Shown here in pieces: positions 1-7,740 of a DNA stretch of 54,595 bases. Origin of the DNA: a virus; IMG/VR virus record IMGVR_UViG_3300045996_000773, positions 1 through 54,595 of that record. One strand, written 5' to 3'. Below the pieces are notes generated by a model. The model was not told where the DNA came from, made no database searches, and saw nothing but the letters and a program-made list of their open reading frames with translations. Every line of letters starts with the position of its first letter. Position 1 is the first letter of the stretch. The translations under genes were made by a program, and so were the position numbers.

Positions 1-142
1 CCTGGTCCCGCTGATCCTGGTCCCGCTGATCCTGGTCCCGCTGATCCTGGTCCCGCTGATCCTGGTCCCGCTGATCCTGGTCCCGCTGATCCTGGTCCCG
101 CTGATCCTGGTCCCGCTGATCCTGGTCCCGCTGATCCTGGTC
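1..142. repeat. 15-bp tandem array, left end
   Basis: Nine perfect head-to-tail copies of the 15-mer CCTGGTCCCGCTGAT (1-135) plus a 7-bp partial copy. The same array, same strand and rotated in phase, closes the other end of the window (54496-54595). The contig was therefore opened inside the array and the true copy number is unknown. The unit length is a multiple of three; the frame reading Pro-Gly-Pro-Ala-Asp is open through the array to a stop at 184-186, but no ATG precedes it. Confidence 0.97.
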
Positions 143-190
143 AGTATATAGCGTGCTATTCGACGCCGTATAAAAACAAAGATTAGAGCG

Positions 191-220
191 AATAAAAACC
201 CGGTATTGAAATACCAGGTT
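191..220 (-). terminator. Rho-independent terminator of the M20 peptidase operon
   Basis: Inverted repeat with arms AACC-x-GGTATT (197-207) and AATACC-x-GGTT (210-220), a 2-nt loop and one internal mismatch. On the minus strand it is followed by a T-rich tract (complement of the A run at 194-200). It lies about 20 bp beyond the stop of the leftward gene ending at 242, the position expected for the end of that operon. Confidence 0.7.
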
Positions 221-241
221 TGACCTAAACAATCTAAAAAT

Positions 242-1207
242 CTATATCTTCATTGTGTCCATAGCTTTCATACATTTATTGCACATATCGACATTATATT
301 CAGGGACGTAAGTCACGACGTCGGCAAGTTCACGGCAGCAATCACAATATTCAATCGGGACCGTCTTTATCTTGTCAGGAATGCCGTCCCAATCTCCCCA
401 ATTATCCCAACGGTCCAAATATTTATTGCCGCCTAAACTTGTCACGGACTTATAAACAGGCTTATCATAGTTGCAAACATAGGCCCGACCGTTTAACGTG
501 GTAATAATTTCAAATACAAAGTTCAAACATTTTAGAACGTCTGGGACGTTTACAAATTCATAAACTGAATGAGGGTTATAATATCCACAACTGATATTTG
601 CCATAGAACATTCAATGCTACATTGTTTAAGGGCCATGACATCAGTCATTAACCCAGATTCAAATTTATACCCGTATTTATTCAGGATGAATTTAACGTC
701 CCGTTGAAAATCTTTGTCAGATAATCTTACACCACCCGCTTTTGTAATAAAATCTTTGTTTCCCTTCCGATCACATTGAAGTACAAAACCACAATCCGAG
801 AAAAAATCGTCGTCAGGTTCATAACTTCCTTCACAACCAACTTCCTCGTCCCGAAAAAACGCAGCTTTAATATTTTCAAACTTTTCCAAACATTGAAGGG
901 CAATAAAAATACCCACTTTATCGTCGCCCCCGATACCAGTTTGAGACATGGTTACACTGTTAAAACCCGTTAGGTTATCGCCTATCTGAATAACTGTTAA
1001 GTCTTCGCAAATTTCGTGAACAGTGTCTAAATGAGAAACAATACAAGGGAATGAACTTGCATTCCCTTTTGTTACATATATGCAGCCATTATAGACGTAA
1101 TATTCACAGTCAATCTTTTTTAACTGTCTTATCACATAAGCGAACATTCTGAATTGATTATAAGATTCAGATTGAATTGATAATATGTCTGTTAATTTGT
1201 TTAGCAT
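242..1207 (-). CDS. M20-family metallopeptidase-like protein (peptidase T-like)
   Basis: A probable zinc-dependent aminopeptidase or amidase acting on small peptides or amides in the cytoplasm; no signal peptide is visible. All M20 signature positions are present: SHLDT (H59, D61), GGDDKVG (bridging metal Asp at 95), DEEVG (catalytic E121, metal E122), the Asp of QCDRKG (D146) and a late NPHS histidine (H213). At 321 aa it is shorter than bacterial PepT (about 400 aa). The C-terminal 40 residues hold four cysteines in C-x2-C and C-x2-C pairs (288/291 and 309/312), a probable extra zinc knuckle. It is the last gene of a three-gene leftward operon that ends at a terminator near 191-220. The substrate and benefit to the phage are unknown; the peptidase class is well supported. 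Confidence 0.85.
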   Translation of the reverse strand: MLNKLTDILSIQSESYNQFRMFAYVIRQLKKIDCEYYVYNGCIYVTKGNASSFPCIVSHLDTVHEICEDLTVIQIGDNLTGFNSVTMSQTGIGGDDKVGIFIALQCLEKFENIKAAFFRDEEVGCEGSYEPDDDFFSDCGFVLQCDRKGNKDFITKAGGVRLSDKDFQRDVKFILNKYGYKFESGLMTDVMALKQCSIECSMANISCGYYNPHSVYEFVNVPDVLKCLNFVFEIITTLNGRAYVCNYDKPVYKSVTSLGGNKYLDRWDNWGDWDGIPDKIKTVPIEYCDCCRELADVVTYVPEYNVDMCNKCMKAMDTMKI

Positions 1208-1218
1208 GTTAAATGTTT

Positions 1219-2520
1219 TTAGATTGTTACGCCTGCAGATTCCAGGTAATATTTCCCGTTAATTTCGACAACTTTATCACTGTCTTTATGGTACCACTTA
1301 TCGCCAATTTCAACTGCTTCACTTCTTAATACGTCCTCTCCATCGTCTTCGCAATAAACGCAATCATCCGATAAATAATAACAGCCATCACGTTCACAAT
1401 ATGTACAGTCTTCAGTTAAATAGTACTCATCATCTATGCAGCAAATATCGTCGTCGTCTTTTCTGTAATATTCGCCGTTAACACAAACAATATTATTGTC
1501 GTCTTCGTGGTACCAATCGTCGCCAATGTTAACCGCATTATTAACGTGACACGTTTGGTCCCGGTAGCGTCTTTCCCCTGCAGTAATAGTGCATGCATCC
1601 TCTTCGTCGATATATTCACCGTTTATGTCATCATATACCTGGCCCTCATTCTCGTCTTCGTCGCCGTCCCGGGTGCCCCCTGTAGAATTGTAAGTATATT
1701 TTCCTGAGTGATTATTTAGGGACCCGTCCTCGCCATAACAAAACGTGTCTATATAAGGATAGCTGTCAAAATCAGTTTCAGTATAAACAGTAAATTTTTC
1801 GCACATCATTTCACCAGCCGGATTAATGAAACACATTTTATCATTGTAGCCTTTATAATCTCGTTTGCGCCAAAGGTTATTTTCGACAGCGTATTGCAAA
1901 AATTTATCAAATAAAAAATCCTGAGTAACATAAATACGGTCCATTAATGTTATGTTATCTCTTAAACTCCAAACAAGGGACCGACCGCAAAGAAGACCTT
2001 CTTTATTTGTCAGGATAAGTATTTTTAAAGATTCACAATTGGTATAAATATCCATGTAATTACCTTGTCCGTTCATACAACTACCTGACAAACTACCTTC
2101 GCCAATGCCTATTTTCATTTCATCATAAACGAAAGGAATTTTTTCGGCTGGTAACAATTCAAATTTGTAGCCTGCATCATTAAAAGTCGCCTTATATTGA
2201 TTCGTGAAACATTCAAAATCAGCGTCTTTAAAATACTTCCAAACTCGAGGATGAAATAATTTTTTCATAACCTTTGCAGGTTTTCCGTTTTGTCTTCCGT
2301 CCCGCTTCCATGTCCCGTCGTCGTTTACAATATGGTCCTTGCCTGCAGGTAAATAACTGATTGTCCCGTCGTTTCTGAATGTCAGGAAATTAATTTCAGA
2401 ATCAGTTACCATTAATGAATGGTAATTTTTGCGGGCTAATCTGCAAAGTATTTTCGCAATAATGCAGTCCGAAGACTGCAAAAATTGTGAAAAGGAACGG
2501 GTGAAAATTAAGTTAGTCAT
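1219..2520 (-). CDS. Acidic phage protein of unknown function with C-terminal Asp/Tyr/Cys repeats
   Basis: 433 aa. I do not recognise a named family. The middle (about 140-215) contains GEGSLSGSCM and a segment ending MDRIYVTQDF; I recall similar stretches in uncharacterised phage proteins, but cannot check this. The C-terminal third (about 290-433) is very acidic and repetitive: units of the type WYH-ED and NGEYY alternate with Cys-containing units such as DDCVYCEDDG, which suggests repeated small metal-binding or calcium-binding folds. There are no membrane segments. It is the middle gene of the leftward operon, 11 bp from the peptidase gene. Base composition is unusual for the window: GGGAC/GTCCC words are frequent here. 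Confidence 0.7.
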   Translation of the reverse strand: MTNLIFTRSFSQFLQSSDCIIAKILCRLARKNYHSLMVTDSEINFLTFRNDGTISYLPAGKDHIVNDDGTWKRDGRQNGKPAKVMKKLFHPRVWKYFKDADFECFTNQYKATFNDAGYKFELLPAEKIPFVYDEMKIGIGEGSLSGSCMNGQGNYMDIYTNCESLKILILTNKEGLLCGRSLVWSLRDNITLMDRIYVTQDFLFDKFLQYAVENNLWRKRDYKGYNDKMCFINPAGEMMCEKFTVYTETDFDSYPYIDTFCYGEDGSLNNHSGKYTYNSTGGTRDGDEDENEGQVYDDINGEYIDEEDACTITAGERRYRDQTCHVNNAVNIGDDWYHEDDNNIVCVNGEYYRKDDDDICCIDDEYYLTEDCTYCERDGCYYLSDDCVYCEDDGEDVLRSEAVEIGDKWYHKDSDKVVEINGKYYLESAGVTI

Positions 2521-2571
2521 GTTTAGGTTTTTTAGCGTTAAAATAATGTGGTTTACATTAGAATAATTAGT

Positions 2572-2760
2572 TTAGAAACAAACAGTTATAAAGGTTATCA
2601 CTGTTGATAAAAGAACTGCCAATTTAAAAAGGGCAATTTCTTGTGTTTCAATTTGCTTAGTGATTGTGTTGTTCACATTCACTTTTTTTGCAGTGAATGA
2701 AGGGATTATTACACCTTTGTAATTTTTCATTTCACCGCGGTAAACTTTTAGAGTTGTCAT
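2572..2760 (-). CDS. Small membrane protein, first gene of the accessory operon
   Basis: 62 aa. A polar N-terminal half is followed by one strongly hydrophobic helix at the very C-terminus (about residues 44-62, ALFKLAVLLSTVITFITVCF), which makes it a candidate tail-anchored inner-membrane protein. It is the first gene downstream of the minus-strand promoter at 2837-2867, with an approximately 70-nt leader. No family is recognised. Being first behind a recognisable promoter and having a coherent topology argue that it is real despite its size. Confidence 0.55.
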   Translation of the reverse strand: MTTLKVYRGEMKNYKGVIIPSFTAKKVNVNNTITKQIETQEIALFKLAVLLSTVITFITVCF

Positions 2761-2836
2761 AACTTTAATTTTTAATAATGAGTTGAAAACCAGGCATTTA
2801 ATCGGGTACCTGTTCCCGTTTGTTTGTTTTGAAATA

Positions 2837-2867
2837 CAAATATAGAACTATTCAGGACCCATTCAAA
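2837..2867 (-). promoter_or_regulatory. Bacteroidota-type promoter of the accessory operon
   Basis: Reading leftward there is TTTG (complement of 2864-2867), a 19-bp spacer and TATATTTG (complement of 2837-2844), matching the Bacteroidota consensus TTTG / TAnnTTTG with standard spacing. Transcription would start near 2830 and run into the gene starting at 2760. A GTTCTA box overlaps the -7 element and a second lies just upstream of the -33 element. Confidence 0.75.
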
Positions 2868-2889
2868 CTTTTATAGAACTATTTTAGAA
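2843..2889. promoter_or_regulatory. GTTCTA operator sites flanking the accessory promoter
   Basis: TAGAAC occurs at 2843-2848 (sharing TA with the -7 box) and at 2874-2879. The second belongs to TAGAACTATTTTAGAA (2874-2889), a direct repeat with 11-bp (one helical turn) spacing. Nearly the same 15-mer recurs inverted at 39529-39543 in the repressor control region. The placement over and just upstream of the promoter suggests repression by a phage regulator. Confidence 0.55.
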
Positions 2890-2965
2890 ATATGTTTGCA
2901 ACAATATTTGCAACATATTAACAGTGTTTCATGTATCTTTAATGTAGAAAACATAATAAACATTT

Positions 2966-3229
2966 ATGGCAAGGGATGGCTCAATTTCAGGAGGTCGCAA
3001 AAAAGGATCATTAAATAAGAAGACGATTGATTCGCTTAATAGGGCCGAAAGTATCTTACAACTAATTGAAAGTGAATACCTTGTCGAAGATATAAAAAAA
3101 CTTACTTCGTCTCAAAGGTCCGCACTTTACAAGGACCTGCTACAATACCGGGCGCCAATGCTGACAAGGATTGATCAGCGGATTCAGGCAAATGTAAATT
3201 TGTCGGATGAACCAATTACGTTTGAATAA
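2966..3229 (+). CDS. Probable terminase small subunit
   Basis: 87 aa. The N-terminus carries the Gly/Arg/Lys-rich block GGRKKGSLNKKT, typical of the start of small terminase subunits in Bacteroidota phages, followed by a short helical region. Small terminases recognise the packaging site and regulate the large-subunit ATPase. It is placed directly before the large subunit, which supports the call, although a 354-bp gap separates them. A weak promoter-like TATCTTTA lies at 2934-2941. It is short for a TerS (usually 100-180 aa), so it may be only a DNA-binding domain. Confidence 0.6.
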   Translation: MARDGSISGGRKKGSLNKKTIDSLNRAESILQLIESEYLVEDIKKLTSSQRSALYKDLLQYRAPMLTRIDQRIQANVNLSDEPITFE

Positions 3230-3367
3230 TGATTTTCCCACTGAGGGCCAAATAACAGCCCGTTTAACACTTCCTTAACAAGTAATCAAATAATTGAATT
3301 TCTTAATAATTCGATAATCAGTTAGTTATCTTTCTACTTAACATAATGCTAATTATCAGTACTTTTT

Positions 3368-3382
3368 TAGAACAAAGTTCTA
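3368..3382. promoter_or_regulatory. Palindromic operator candidate TAGAAC-N3-GTTCTA
   Basis: Perfect 6+3+6 inverted repeat using the same GTTCTA half-site that recurs near 2843-2889, 36722-36759 and 39529-39576. It lies upstream of the large terminase promoter. Confidence 0.5.
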
Positions 3383-3567
3383 CCTGATAATTTGGCCGGT
3401 CCCGAAGTTTCCGACCTTCCGACCGGCCAAGTTGGACCCCCATATGGGGGGGGCACCTGGTCAACGAGGGCCTTCCCCTACGTCCCGCTAACTTTATAAC
3501 TTATGAACTACGAAGTATTTCGTATATAGCCACATCGGCGATAATTACGTTGTAATTAAAATAATTA

Positions 3568-3575
3568 TACCTTTG
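3568..3575 (+). promoter_or_regulatory. -7 promoter box TACCTTTG upstream of terL
   Basis: A perfect TAnnTTTG match ending 8 bp before the ATG at 3584. No good TTTG exists at the usual upstream distance (only a TTG at 3550-3552). A start at the normal distance would give an almost leaderless message. Confidence 0.5.
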
Positions 3576-3583
3576 CATCTTCT

Positions 3584-4936
3584 ATGGGGATCCAGGTGAA
3601 AACCGCTACATCACCCTTAACAGGTGAAAAACCTTTCCAGATTTTATATGATCTTCCGAAAGGTACGAATGTTGTCGTATGTATAGGCGGTCGCGGTGGG
3701 ATGAAAACTTATGAAGTATCAAAGTTTATCGCGTTCTCTTCCACAGTCAGGAAAAAGCGTTGTGTTGTTCTGCGGGATGAAAAAGAATTGATCCGTGAAT
3801 CGATCCTGAATGAAGTTCTATTAAGGTTCGATACCGCTAATACCGGCGGCAGATTGTCCGCAGAGTTCGACCGGCTCGATACCGGGATCAAGCACAGGCA
3901 GTCAAACGAAATGCTCGTCTTCACTAAGGGCTTCAGAGCCTCCCAGGTGGATAAGAAAGCAAACCTGAAGTCCATATCCAACGTGGATATAGCCGTTATC
4001 GAAGAGGCGGAGGACATTAGAGACGTTGATAAGTTCAACACTTTTGCTGATAGTATCAGAAAGGAGGACTCCCTTGTTATAATCATCCTCAACACTCCCG
4101 ACGTTAACCACTGGATCATAAAAAGGTACTTTAACCTGGTGCAAGTAGAGGACGGCTTTTACGAAATTGTGCCGAAAGACTTACCCGGCTTCGTATGCAT
4201 TAAGACAGGATTTGAAGACAACCCTTTCCTGCCGGAGCATATCGTTAAGCAGTACCGGGCCTACGGCGATCCGACAAGCCATCTGTTCAATCCGTTCTAT
4301 TACAGGACTGCGATCAAAGGACTTGCCAGCACAGGGCGGAAGGGCCAGGTGTTTACGAAGGTTAAGCCGATCAAGCTTGTCGATTATCTGGCCTTGCCGT
4401 TTAAGGAGTATTACGGCCTGGACTTCGGTACGGCCTCGCCTGCAGGGATTGTAGGGGTGAAGGTTGATAAGAATGCAGTGTACGCCCGCCAGCTGAATTA
4501 TAAACCAATGGTGACGCTGGAAATAGCCAAGTTCTTCTGCACCCTGGGGCTTAACCTGACGGATCTTATTGTCGCCGATAGCGCGGATCCGAAGAGCATA
4601 GCCAAGCTAAAGAAAGGATATACAGCTGACGACCTTTCCATTGATGAGTTTGTGAAGTACCCGGCTCTTGCCCGCGGGTTCCATATTGTACCAGCAAAGA
4701 AGGGTGCCGACTCGGTAGAATATTCGATAGGCGTGCTTGACAGCATGGAGTTTTACGTGGTGGAGGAAAGTGTTGACTTTTGGAACGAAGTCTTCTGCTA
4801 CATCTACGCCCAGGATAAGAACGGTAACTATACCAACGACCCGATCGATGAGTTTAATCACCTGATCGATCCAACCCGGTACGTCGTGATGCACGTCAGA
4901 CCGCACAACCGACCAGCACAGGCTTATGATGCTTAG
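3584..4936 (+). CDS. terL: Terminase large subunit (ATPase/nuclease)
   Basis: 450 aa, normal for the family. It is the motor that translocates DNA into the prohead and cuts concatemers. N-terminal ATPase: Walker A variant GGRGGMKT (35-42), Walker B IAVIEEAED (136-144) and coupling motif IIILNTPDV (about 166-174). C-terminal RNase H-like nuclease: YYGLDFG (metal Asp D280), IVADSAD (D332) and a late acidic region around DEFNHLIDP. The overall pattern resembles the Terminase_3/PBSX-type group. ATG is preceded by a near-adjacent -7 box, and the portal gene follows after one opposing small gene. Confidence 0.93.
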   Translation: MGIQVKTATSPLTGEKPFQILYDLPKGTNVVVCIGGRGGMKTYEVSKFIAFSSTVRKKRCVVLRDEKELIRESILNEVLLRFDTANTGGRLSAEFDRLDTGIKHRQSNEMLVFTKGFRASQVDKKANLKSISNVDIAVIEEAEDIRDVDKFNTFADSIRKEDSLVIIILNTPDVNHWIIKRYFNLVQVEDGFYEIVPKDLPGFVCIKTGFEDNPFLPEHIVKQYRAYGDPTSHLFNPFYYRTAIKGLASTGRKGQVFTKVKPIKLVDYLALPFKEYYGLDFGTASPAGIVGVKVDKNAVYARQLNYKPMVTLEIAKFFCTLGLNLTDLIVADSADPKSIAKLKKGYTADDLSIDEFVKYPALARGFHIVPAKKGADSVEYSIGVLDSMEFYVVEESVDFWNEVFCYIYAQDKNGNYTNDPIDEFNHLIDPTRYVVMHVRPHNRPAQAYDA

Positions 4937-4940
4937 CACG

Positions 4941-4981
4941 TTCACCAACTACAAAACCTTTACTTCGCTCTTACTGGTGAA
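4941..4981. terminator. Inverted repeat between converging genes
   Basis: Perfect 7-bp arms TTCACCA (4941-4947) and TGGTGAA (4975-4981) with a 27-nt loop, lying between the 3' ends of terL and the opposing small gene. It could be a weak bidirectional terminator; there is no clear T tract and the loop is long. Confidence 0.3.
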
Positions 4982-4992
4982 GAATTGCCGAT

Positions 4993-5223
4993 TCAGTTAT
5001 GAAATATCTGATCGAGTTCAGTGGTTGTATAACTTTCTGCATAGGGGCCGAAGCTAATATTTATATCCCGGCGAAGTTTATTAGCGTTGCGCTCGTTTAA
5101 CCAAAACATTCTACGGGCGTTGAAAGGGGCGACACTGTTTTGCAGATCGGCCCCGAGTTGGTACAAAAGCGTTTGCCTTTGTAGTCTTTTGAAAGCGTCG
5201 TGAAGATGTTCAGGAACTTCCAT
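4993..5223 (-). CDS. Small opposing gene (moron candidate), unknown function
   Basis: 76 aa on the strand opposite to all surrounding late genes. The sequence is polar and Arg/Asn-rich with no membrane segment or recognised motif. A perfect -7 box (TACATTTG, complement of 5228-5235) lies 4 bp before its ATG, so it has its own promoter and an almost leaderless start. An autonomous, reversed small gene between terL and portal fits a moron, possibly expressed in the lysogen. It could alternatively be a chance frame, but the promoter makes that less likely. Confidence 0.5.
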   Translation of the reverse strand: MEVPEHLHDAFKRLQRQTLLYQLGADLQNSVAPFNARRMFWLNERNANKLRRDINISFGPYAESYTTTELDQIFHN

Positions 5224-5227
5224 AGCT

Positions 5228-5235
5228 CAAATGTA
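5228..5235 (-). promoter_or_regulatory. -7 box for the opposing small gene
   Basis: On the minus strand TACATTTG, a perfect TAnnTTTG, ends 4 nt before the ATG at 5223. The upstream DNA is extremely AT-rich (5236-5290) and no clear TTTG is seen at -33. Confidence 0.5.
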
Positions 5236-5347
5236 AGCGTAAAAATAAAGTTAATAATAATTTTTTTAATTGTTTCACAATTATTTTAATATCTTTACCA
5301 GGGAAGGTGTACTCACACCCGCATAATTATTTTAATAATTCAGTCCA

Positions 5348-7054
5348 ATGATCCTACAATTTGATGAGATTGAAAAGATCATCAAAGAAAATCCAGGGGC
5401 AAAACGTATTCAACAGGGGAGAGATTACCTGAAGAACATGCGCCGCCATATCTACGGCGAGTCGCTGGAAAATTATTTGAAGAGTAACAAGAACCTAGAG
5501 ATCTACGAGACTGAATCCAAACGCGAGGCCAGAGCTAAATACACTAAATCCAATAAAGATTTATTTTCACGCCTGTCAAGACCGATCGATAAAGTTTTCA
5601 CCGCTAAAGGCGGATCGGTTTACTACAACTTAGGCGAAACCCAACAGAAAAAAGCAGTACAGTTATCCCAAAACGTGGCAGGTAACTTGTCAGTACGTAA
5701 GTGGGTTGAAACATTCTGGAAACCACACATGTTAGACGATCCATTCGGGGTTGTTTTTCTTGAAATACTGCCCGATAAAGAAGCAATACTGGCGAAGCGC
5801 GAAGGTCGTTCTTTCGTCTACCCTACATATAAACCGATCTCATCTATTTACGACTACCGAACTACCGGAAACAAACTTGAATGGGTCGTTTTTACGCTTA
5901 CACCGGAGGAAAGGCAGGAGGCGGGAATAAAAGACGACGTGCAGGCTTATCGGCTCGTTGATGATGCTAACGACTACTACGTTGTAAGGGAAGGGGAAGA
6001 AATTAAGATACTTGACTTCTTTACACTGGATAACTTTTTCGGTCAGGTCCCAGGCATTGTGAATAGCGACCTGCCGGATCCATCGAACGAAGAGCTTTAT
6101 GTGTCGTTTTTCCACGATGTACTGGAACTGGCGGAGCAGTTTTTGCTGAAAGGTTCTATAAAAGTTACGCACGACTTCCTGCATGGTTTTCCAAAATATT
6201 CCGAGTTTGCTTCCAGCTGTTCTACCTGTAAAGGTACAGGAGTGTACCAGGGCGTAGCGTGCAGCACTTGTAATGGCTCGGGCAAGAGTTGGATCACTGA
6301 CATAAGCAAAGTGAAGCTTCTCTCAATGCCGAGTTCAAAAGAGGATGCCATCGTCCTTCCGCAGCAGATAGGAGCATACATATCGCCGGACAAAACATTC
6401 TACGAAATATCCACTGATGACCTGCACTTGCTTGAAGACCTGATGACTTTTACCCTTTGGGGTACGCAGGTCAAGTCCAAGACTTCGGGCATGTCGATCC
6501 AGCAGGAGACACGTAAGACAGCCACTGAGGTAGTAGACGAGATCAAACCCGAGGCGGACCGGCTCTTCGTTATATCTGAAATGGCAGAGAAGCGGCACAA
6601 GTTCATCCTGGACATGATCATCCGGGTTCAGGTATCACCGACCTATAAAGGCTCATCCGTTAATTACGGACGCCGGTACTTACTTGAATCGCCTGATGTG
6701 CTTTGGCAAAAGTACAGCCAGGCAAGGCAGCAGGGATCGCCGCTTGTTGTGCTTGATACGTTACTGAACGAATACTACGACGCGAATTTTCAAAGCGATC
6801 CAATTGAGTTAGAGATATCCAAGAAACTGATGTACGTTGAACCGCTTGTTCATTATACAGCTATGGACCTTACAACCATGATGATCGATGACGCGGACTA
6901 CAAGGCCAAGCTGTTCTTTTCCGAATGGCTTTCCCAGACTGAAGATGCAGAGCTGGTCCTTAACGACATACCCACCTTACGCAAATCCCTGTATGATTAC
7001 ACCGCAACAAAGAAACTTAAAGAACCGGAGAAACCGGAATTAAAAGCAGCATGA
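5348..7054 (+). CDS. Portal protein
   Basis: 568 aa, in the portal size range and in the conserved slot after terL and before scaffold/capsid. The portal forms the dodecameric channel for DNA entry and the site of neck attachment. The sequence is mixed alpha/beta with long C-terminal helices. An unusual insert at about 285-315 carries two DnaJ-like zinc-finger half-sites, CSTCKGTG and CSTCNGSG (cysteines 291, 294, 305, 308), which probably bind one zinc ion; ordinary portals lack this. The upstream region (5279-5347) is AT-rich with a small GGTGT-ACTC-ACACC hairpin. The assignment rests on context, length and general character rather than a catalytic motif. Confidence 0.8.
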   Translation: MILQFDEIEKIIKENPGAKRIQQGRDYLKNMRRHIYGESLENYLKSNKNLEIYETESKREARAKYTKSNKDLFSRLSRPIDKVFTAKGGSVYYNLGETQQKKAVQLSQNVAGNLSVRKWVETFWKPHMLDDPFGVVFLEILPDKEAILAKREGRSFVYPTYKPISSIYDYRTTGNKLEWVVFTLTPEERQEAGIKDDVQAYRLVDDANDYYVVREGEEIKILDFFTLDNFFGQVPGIVNSDLPDPSNEELYVSFFHDVLELAEQFLLKGSIKVTHDFLHGFPKYSEFASSCSTCKGTGVYQGVACSTCNGSGKSWITDISKVKLLSMPSSKEDAIVLPQQIGAYISPDKTFYEISTDDLHLLEDLMTFTLWGTQVKSKTSGMSIQQETRKTATEVVDEIKPEADRLFVISEMAEKRHKFILDMIIRVQVSPTYKGSSVNYGRRYLLESPDVLWQKYSQARQQGSPLVVLDTLLNEYYDANFQSDPIELEISKKLMYVEPLVHYTAMDLTTMMIDDADYKAKLFFSEWLSQTEDAELVLNDIPTLRKSLYDYTATKKLKEPEKPELKAA

Positions 7055-7081
7055 TTATTTAACCTAAAACTATAAAAACAC

Positions 7082-7423
7082 ATGGCAAAGCCAAAACAAG
7101 CACCAACTAACGAACCTGATCAGGATTTTGAAATACCTGGTGAATTGATCGACGATATCCGGACCGACGAAAAGGTGAAAATGATGACTGAAGACTTTGC
7201 GAGAAACGTCGGTACTTATGCGCCTGCACCCGCGAAGTCCAAAAAACCATATCACGAAGAATGGACATGCCAGATCAGACAAACTGATAAAGGTCCGGTG
7301 TTTGAAAAGCTTAAGAAATTGAGGGAGAATATCACCATGACCGAAGAGCAAGCCGCGGTCCTTAACACAGGTCTGCTTCACGGTCCTAACAACTTTGGAA
7401 GTATGTATTTTCTGCAGGACTAA
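7082..7423 (+). CDS. Conserved-type phage protein of the head operon, unknown
   Basis: 113 aa, soluble, no recognised motif. It has a Pro/Lys-rich N-terminus, an acidic segment and a basic middle. It starts 28 bp after the portal stop behind an A-rich leader ending ATAAAAACAC, the usual ribosome-loading context in this window. It is in the same operon as portal and scaffold, so a head-assembly accessory role is plausible but not shown. Confidence 0.6.
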   Translation: MAKPKQAPTNEPDQDFEIPGELIDDIRTDEKVKMMTEDFARNVGTYAPAPAKSKKPYHEEWTCQIRQTDKGPVFEKLKKLRENITMTEEQAAVLNTGLLHGPNNFGSMYFLQD

Positions 7424-7437
7424 AAAACCAAAACAAT

Positions 7438-7737
7438 ATGAACCCATTTTTAGAAATACCGATCGTTCTGGTAAATAACGAGAACGAATCGAAGACCACA
7501 ATGGCGAGAATTAAACCGGGCGAAATCGAATACTACTATCCTGGTTTTAACGAAGGAACGATAGTGGTAATGGCGTCAGGCCATAGCATCATGTCCATGC
7601 TGACGTTTGCACAAATGGATGACGCGATCACTTCCTGGGTGAACTTCCTGAAAAAGAATCCTAACGCCGGTTTTGGTAATCTGGCGGTCAAAGCCAAAGA
7701 GCCTGAACAATCTAAACTAATATCTTTAAAACCGTAA
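7438..7737 (+). CDS. Small head-operon protein, unknown
   Basis: 99 aa, soluble, with a compact beta-rich N-terminal part (IVLVNNENE, GTIVVMASGHS) and a short helical C-terminus. It reads like a small folded domain. It is tightly packed, 14 bp after the previous gene and 3 bp before the next, behind an A-rich leader. I recognise no family. Confidence 0.6.
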   Translation: MNPFLEIPIVLVNNENESKTTMARIKPGEIEYYYPGFNEGTIVVMASGHSIMSMLTFAQMDDAITSWVNFLKKNPNAGFGNLAVKAKEPEQSKLISLKP

Positions 7738-7740
7738 ACT

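Larger units (their letters stand above)
3230..3583. other. 354-bp structured intergenic region between terminase genes
   Basis: No credible gene. It contains a TAGAAC-AAA-GTTCTA palindrome (3368-3382), a hairpin with perfect 10-bp arms TTGGCCGGTC / GACCGGCCAA (3392-3401 and 3421-3430), the palindrome CCCCCATATGGGGG (3437-3450) running into extra Gs, and a small hairpin TACGAA-GTAT-TTCGTA (3509-3524). The right end carries the promoter of the large terminase gene. Its position between terS and terL makes it a candidate packaging (pac/cos) region and regulatory leader. Confidence 0.6.

Noticed and set aside
1-142. CRISPR array
   Set aside because: The repeats are contiguous 15-mers without spacers, and no cas genes are present.
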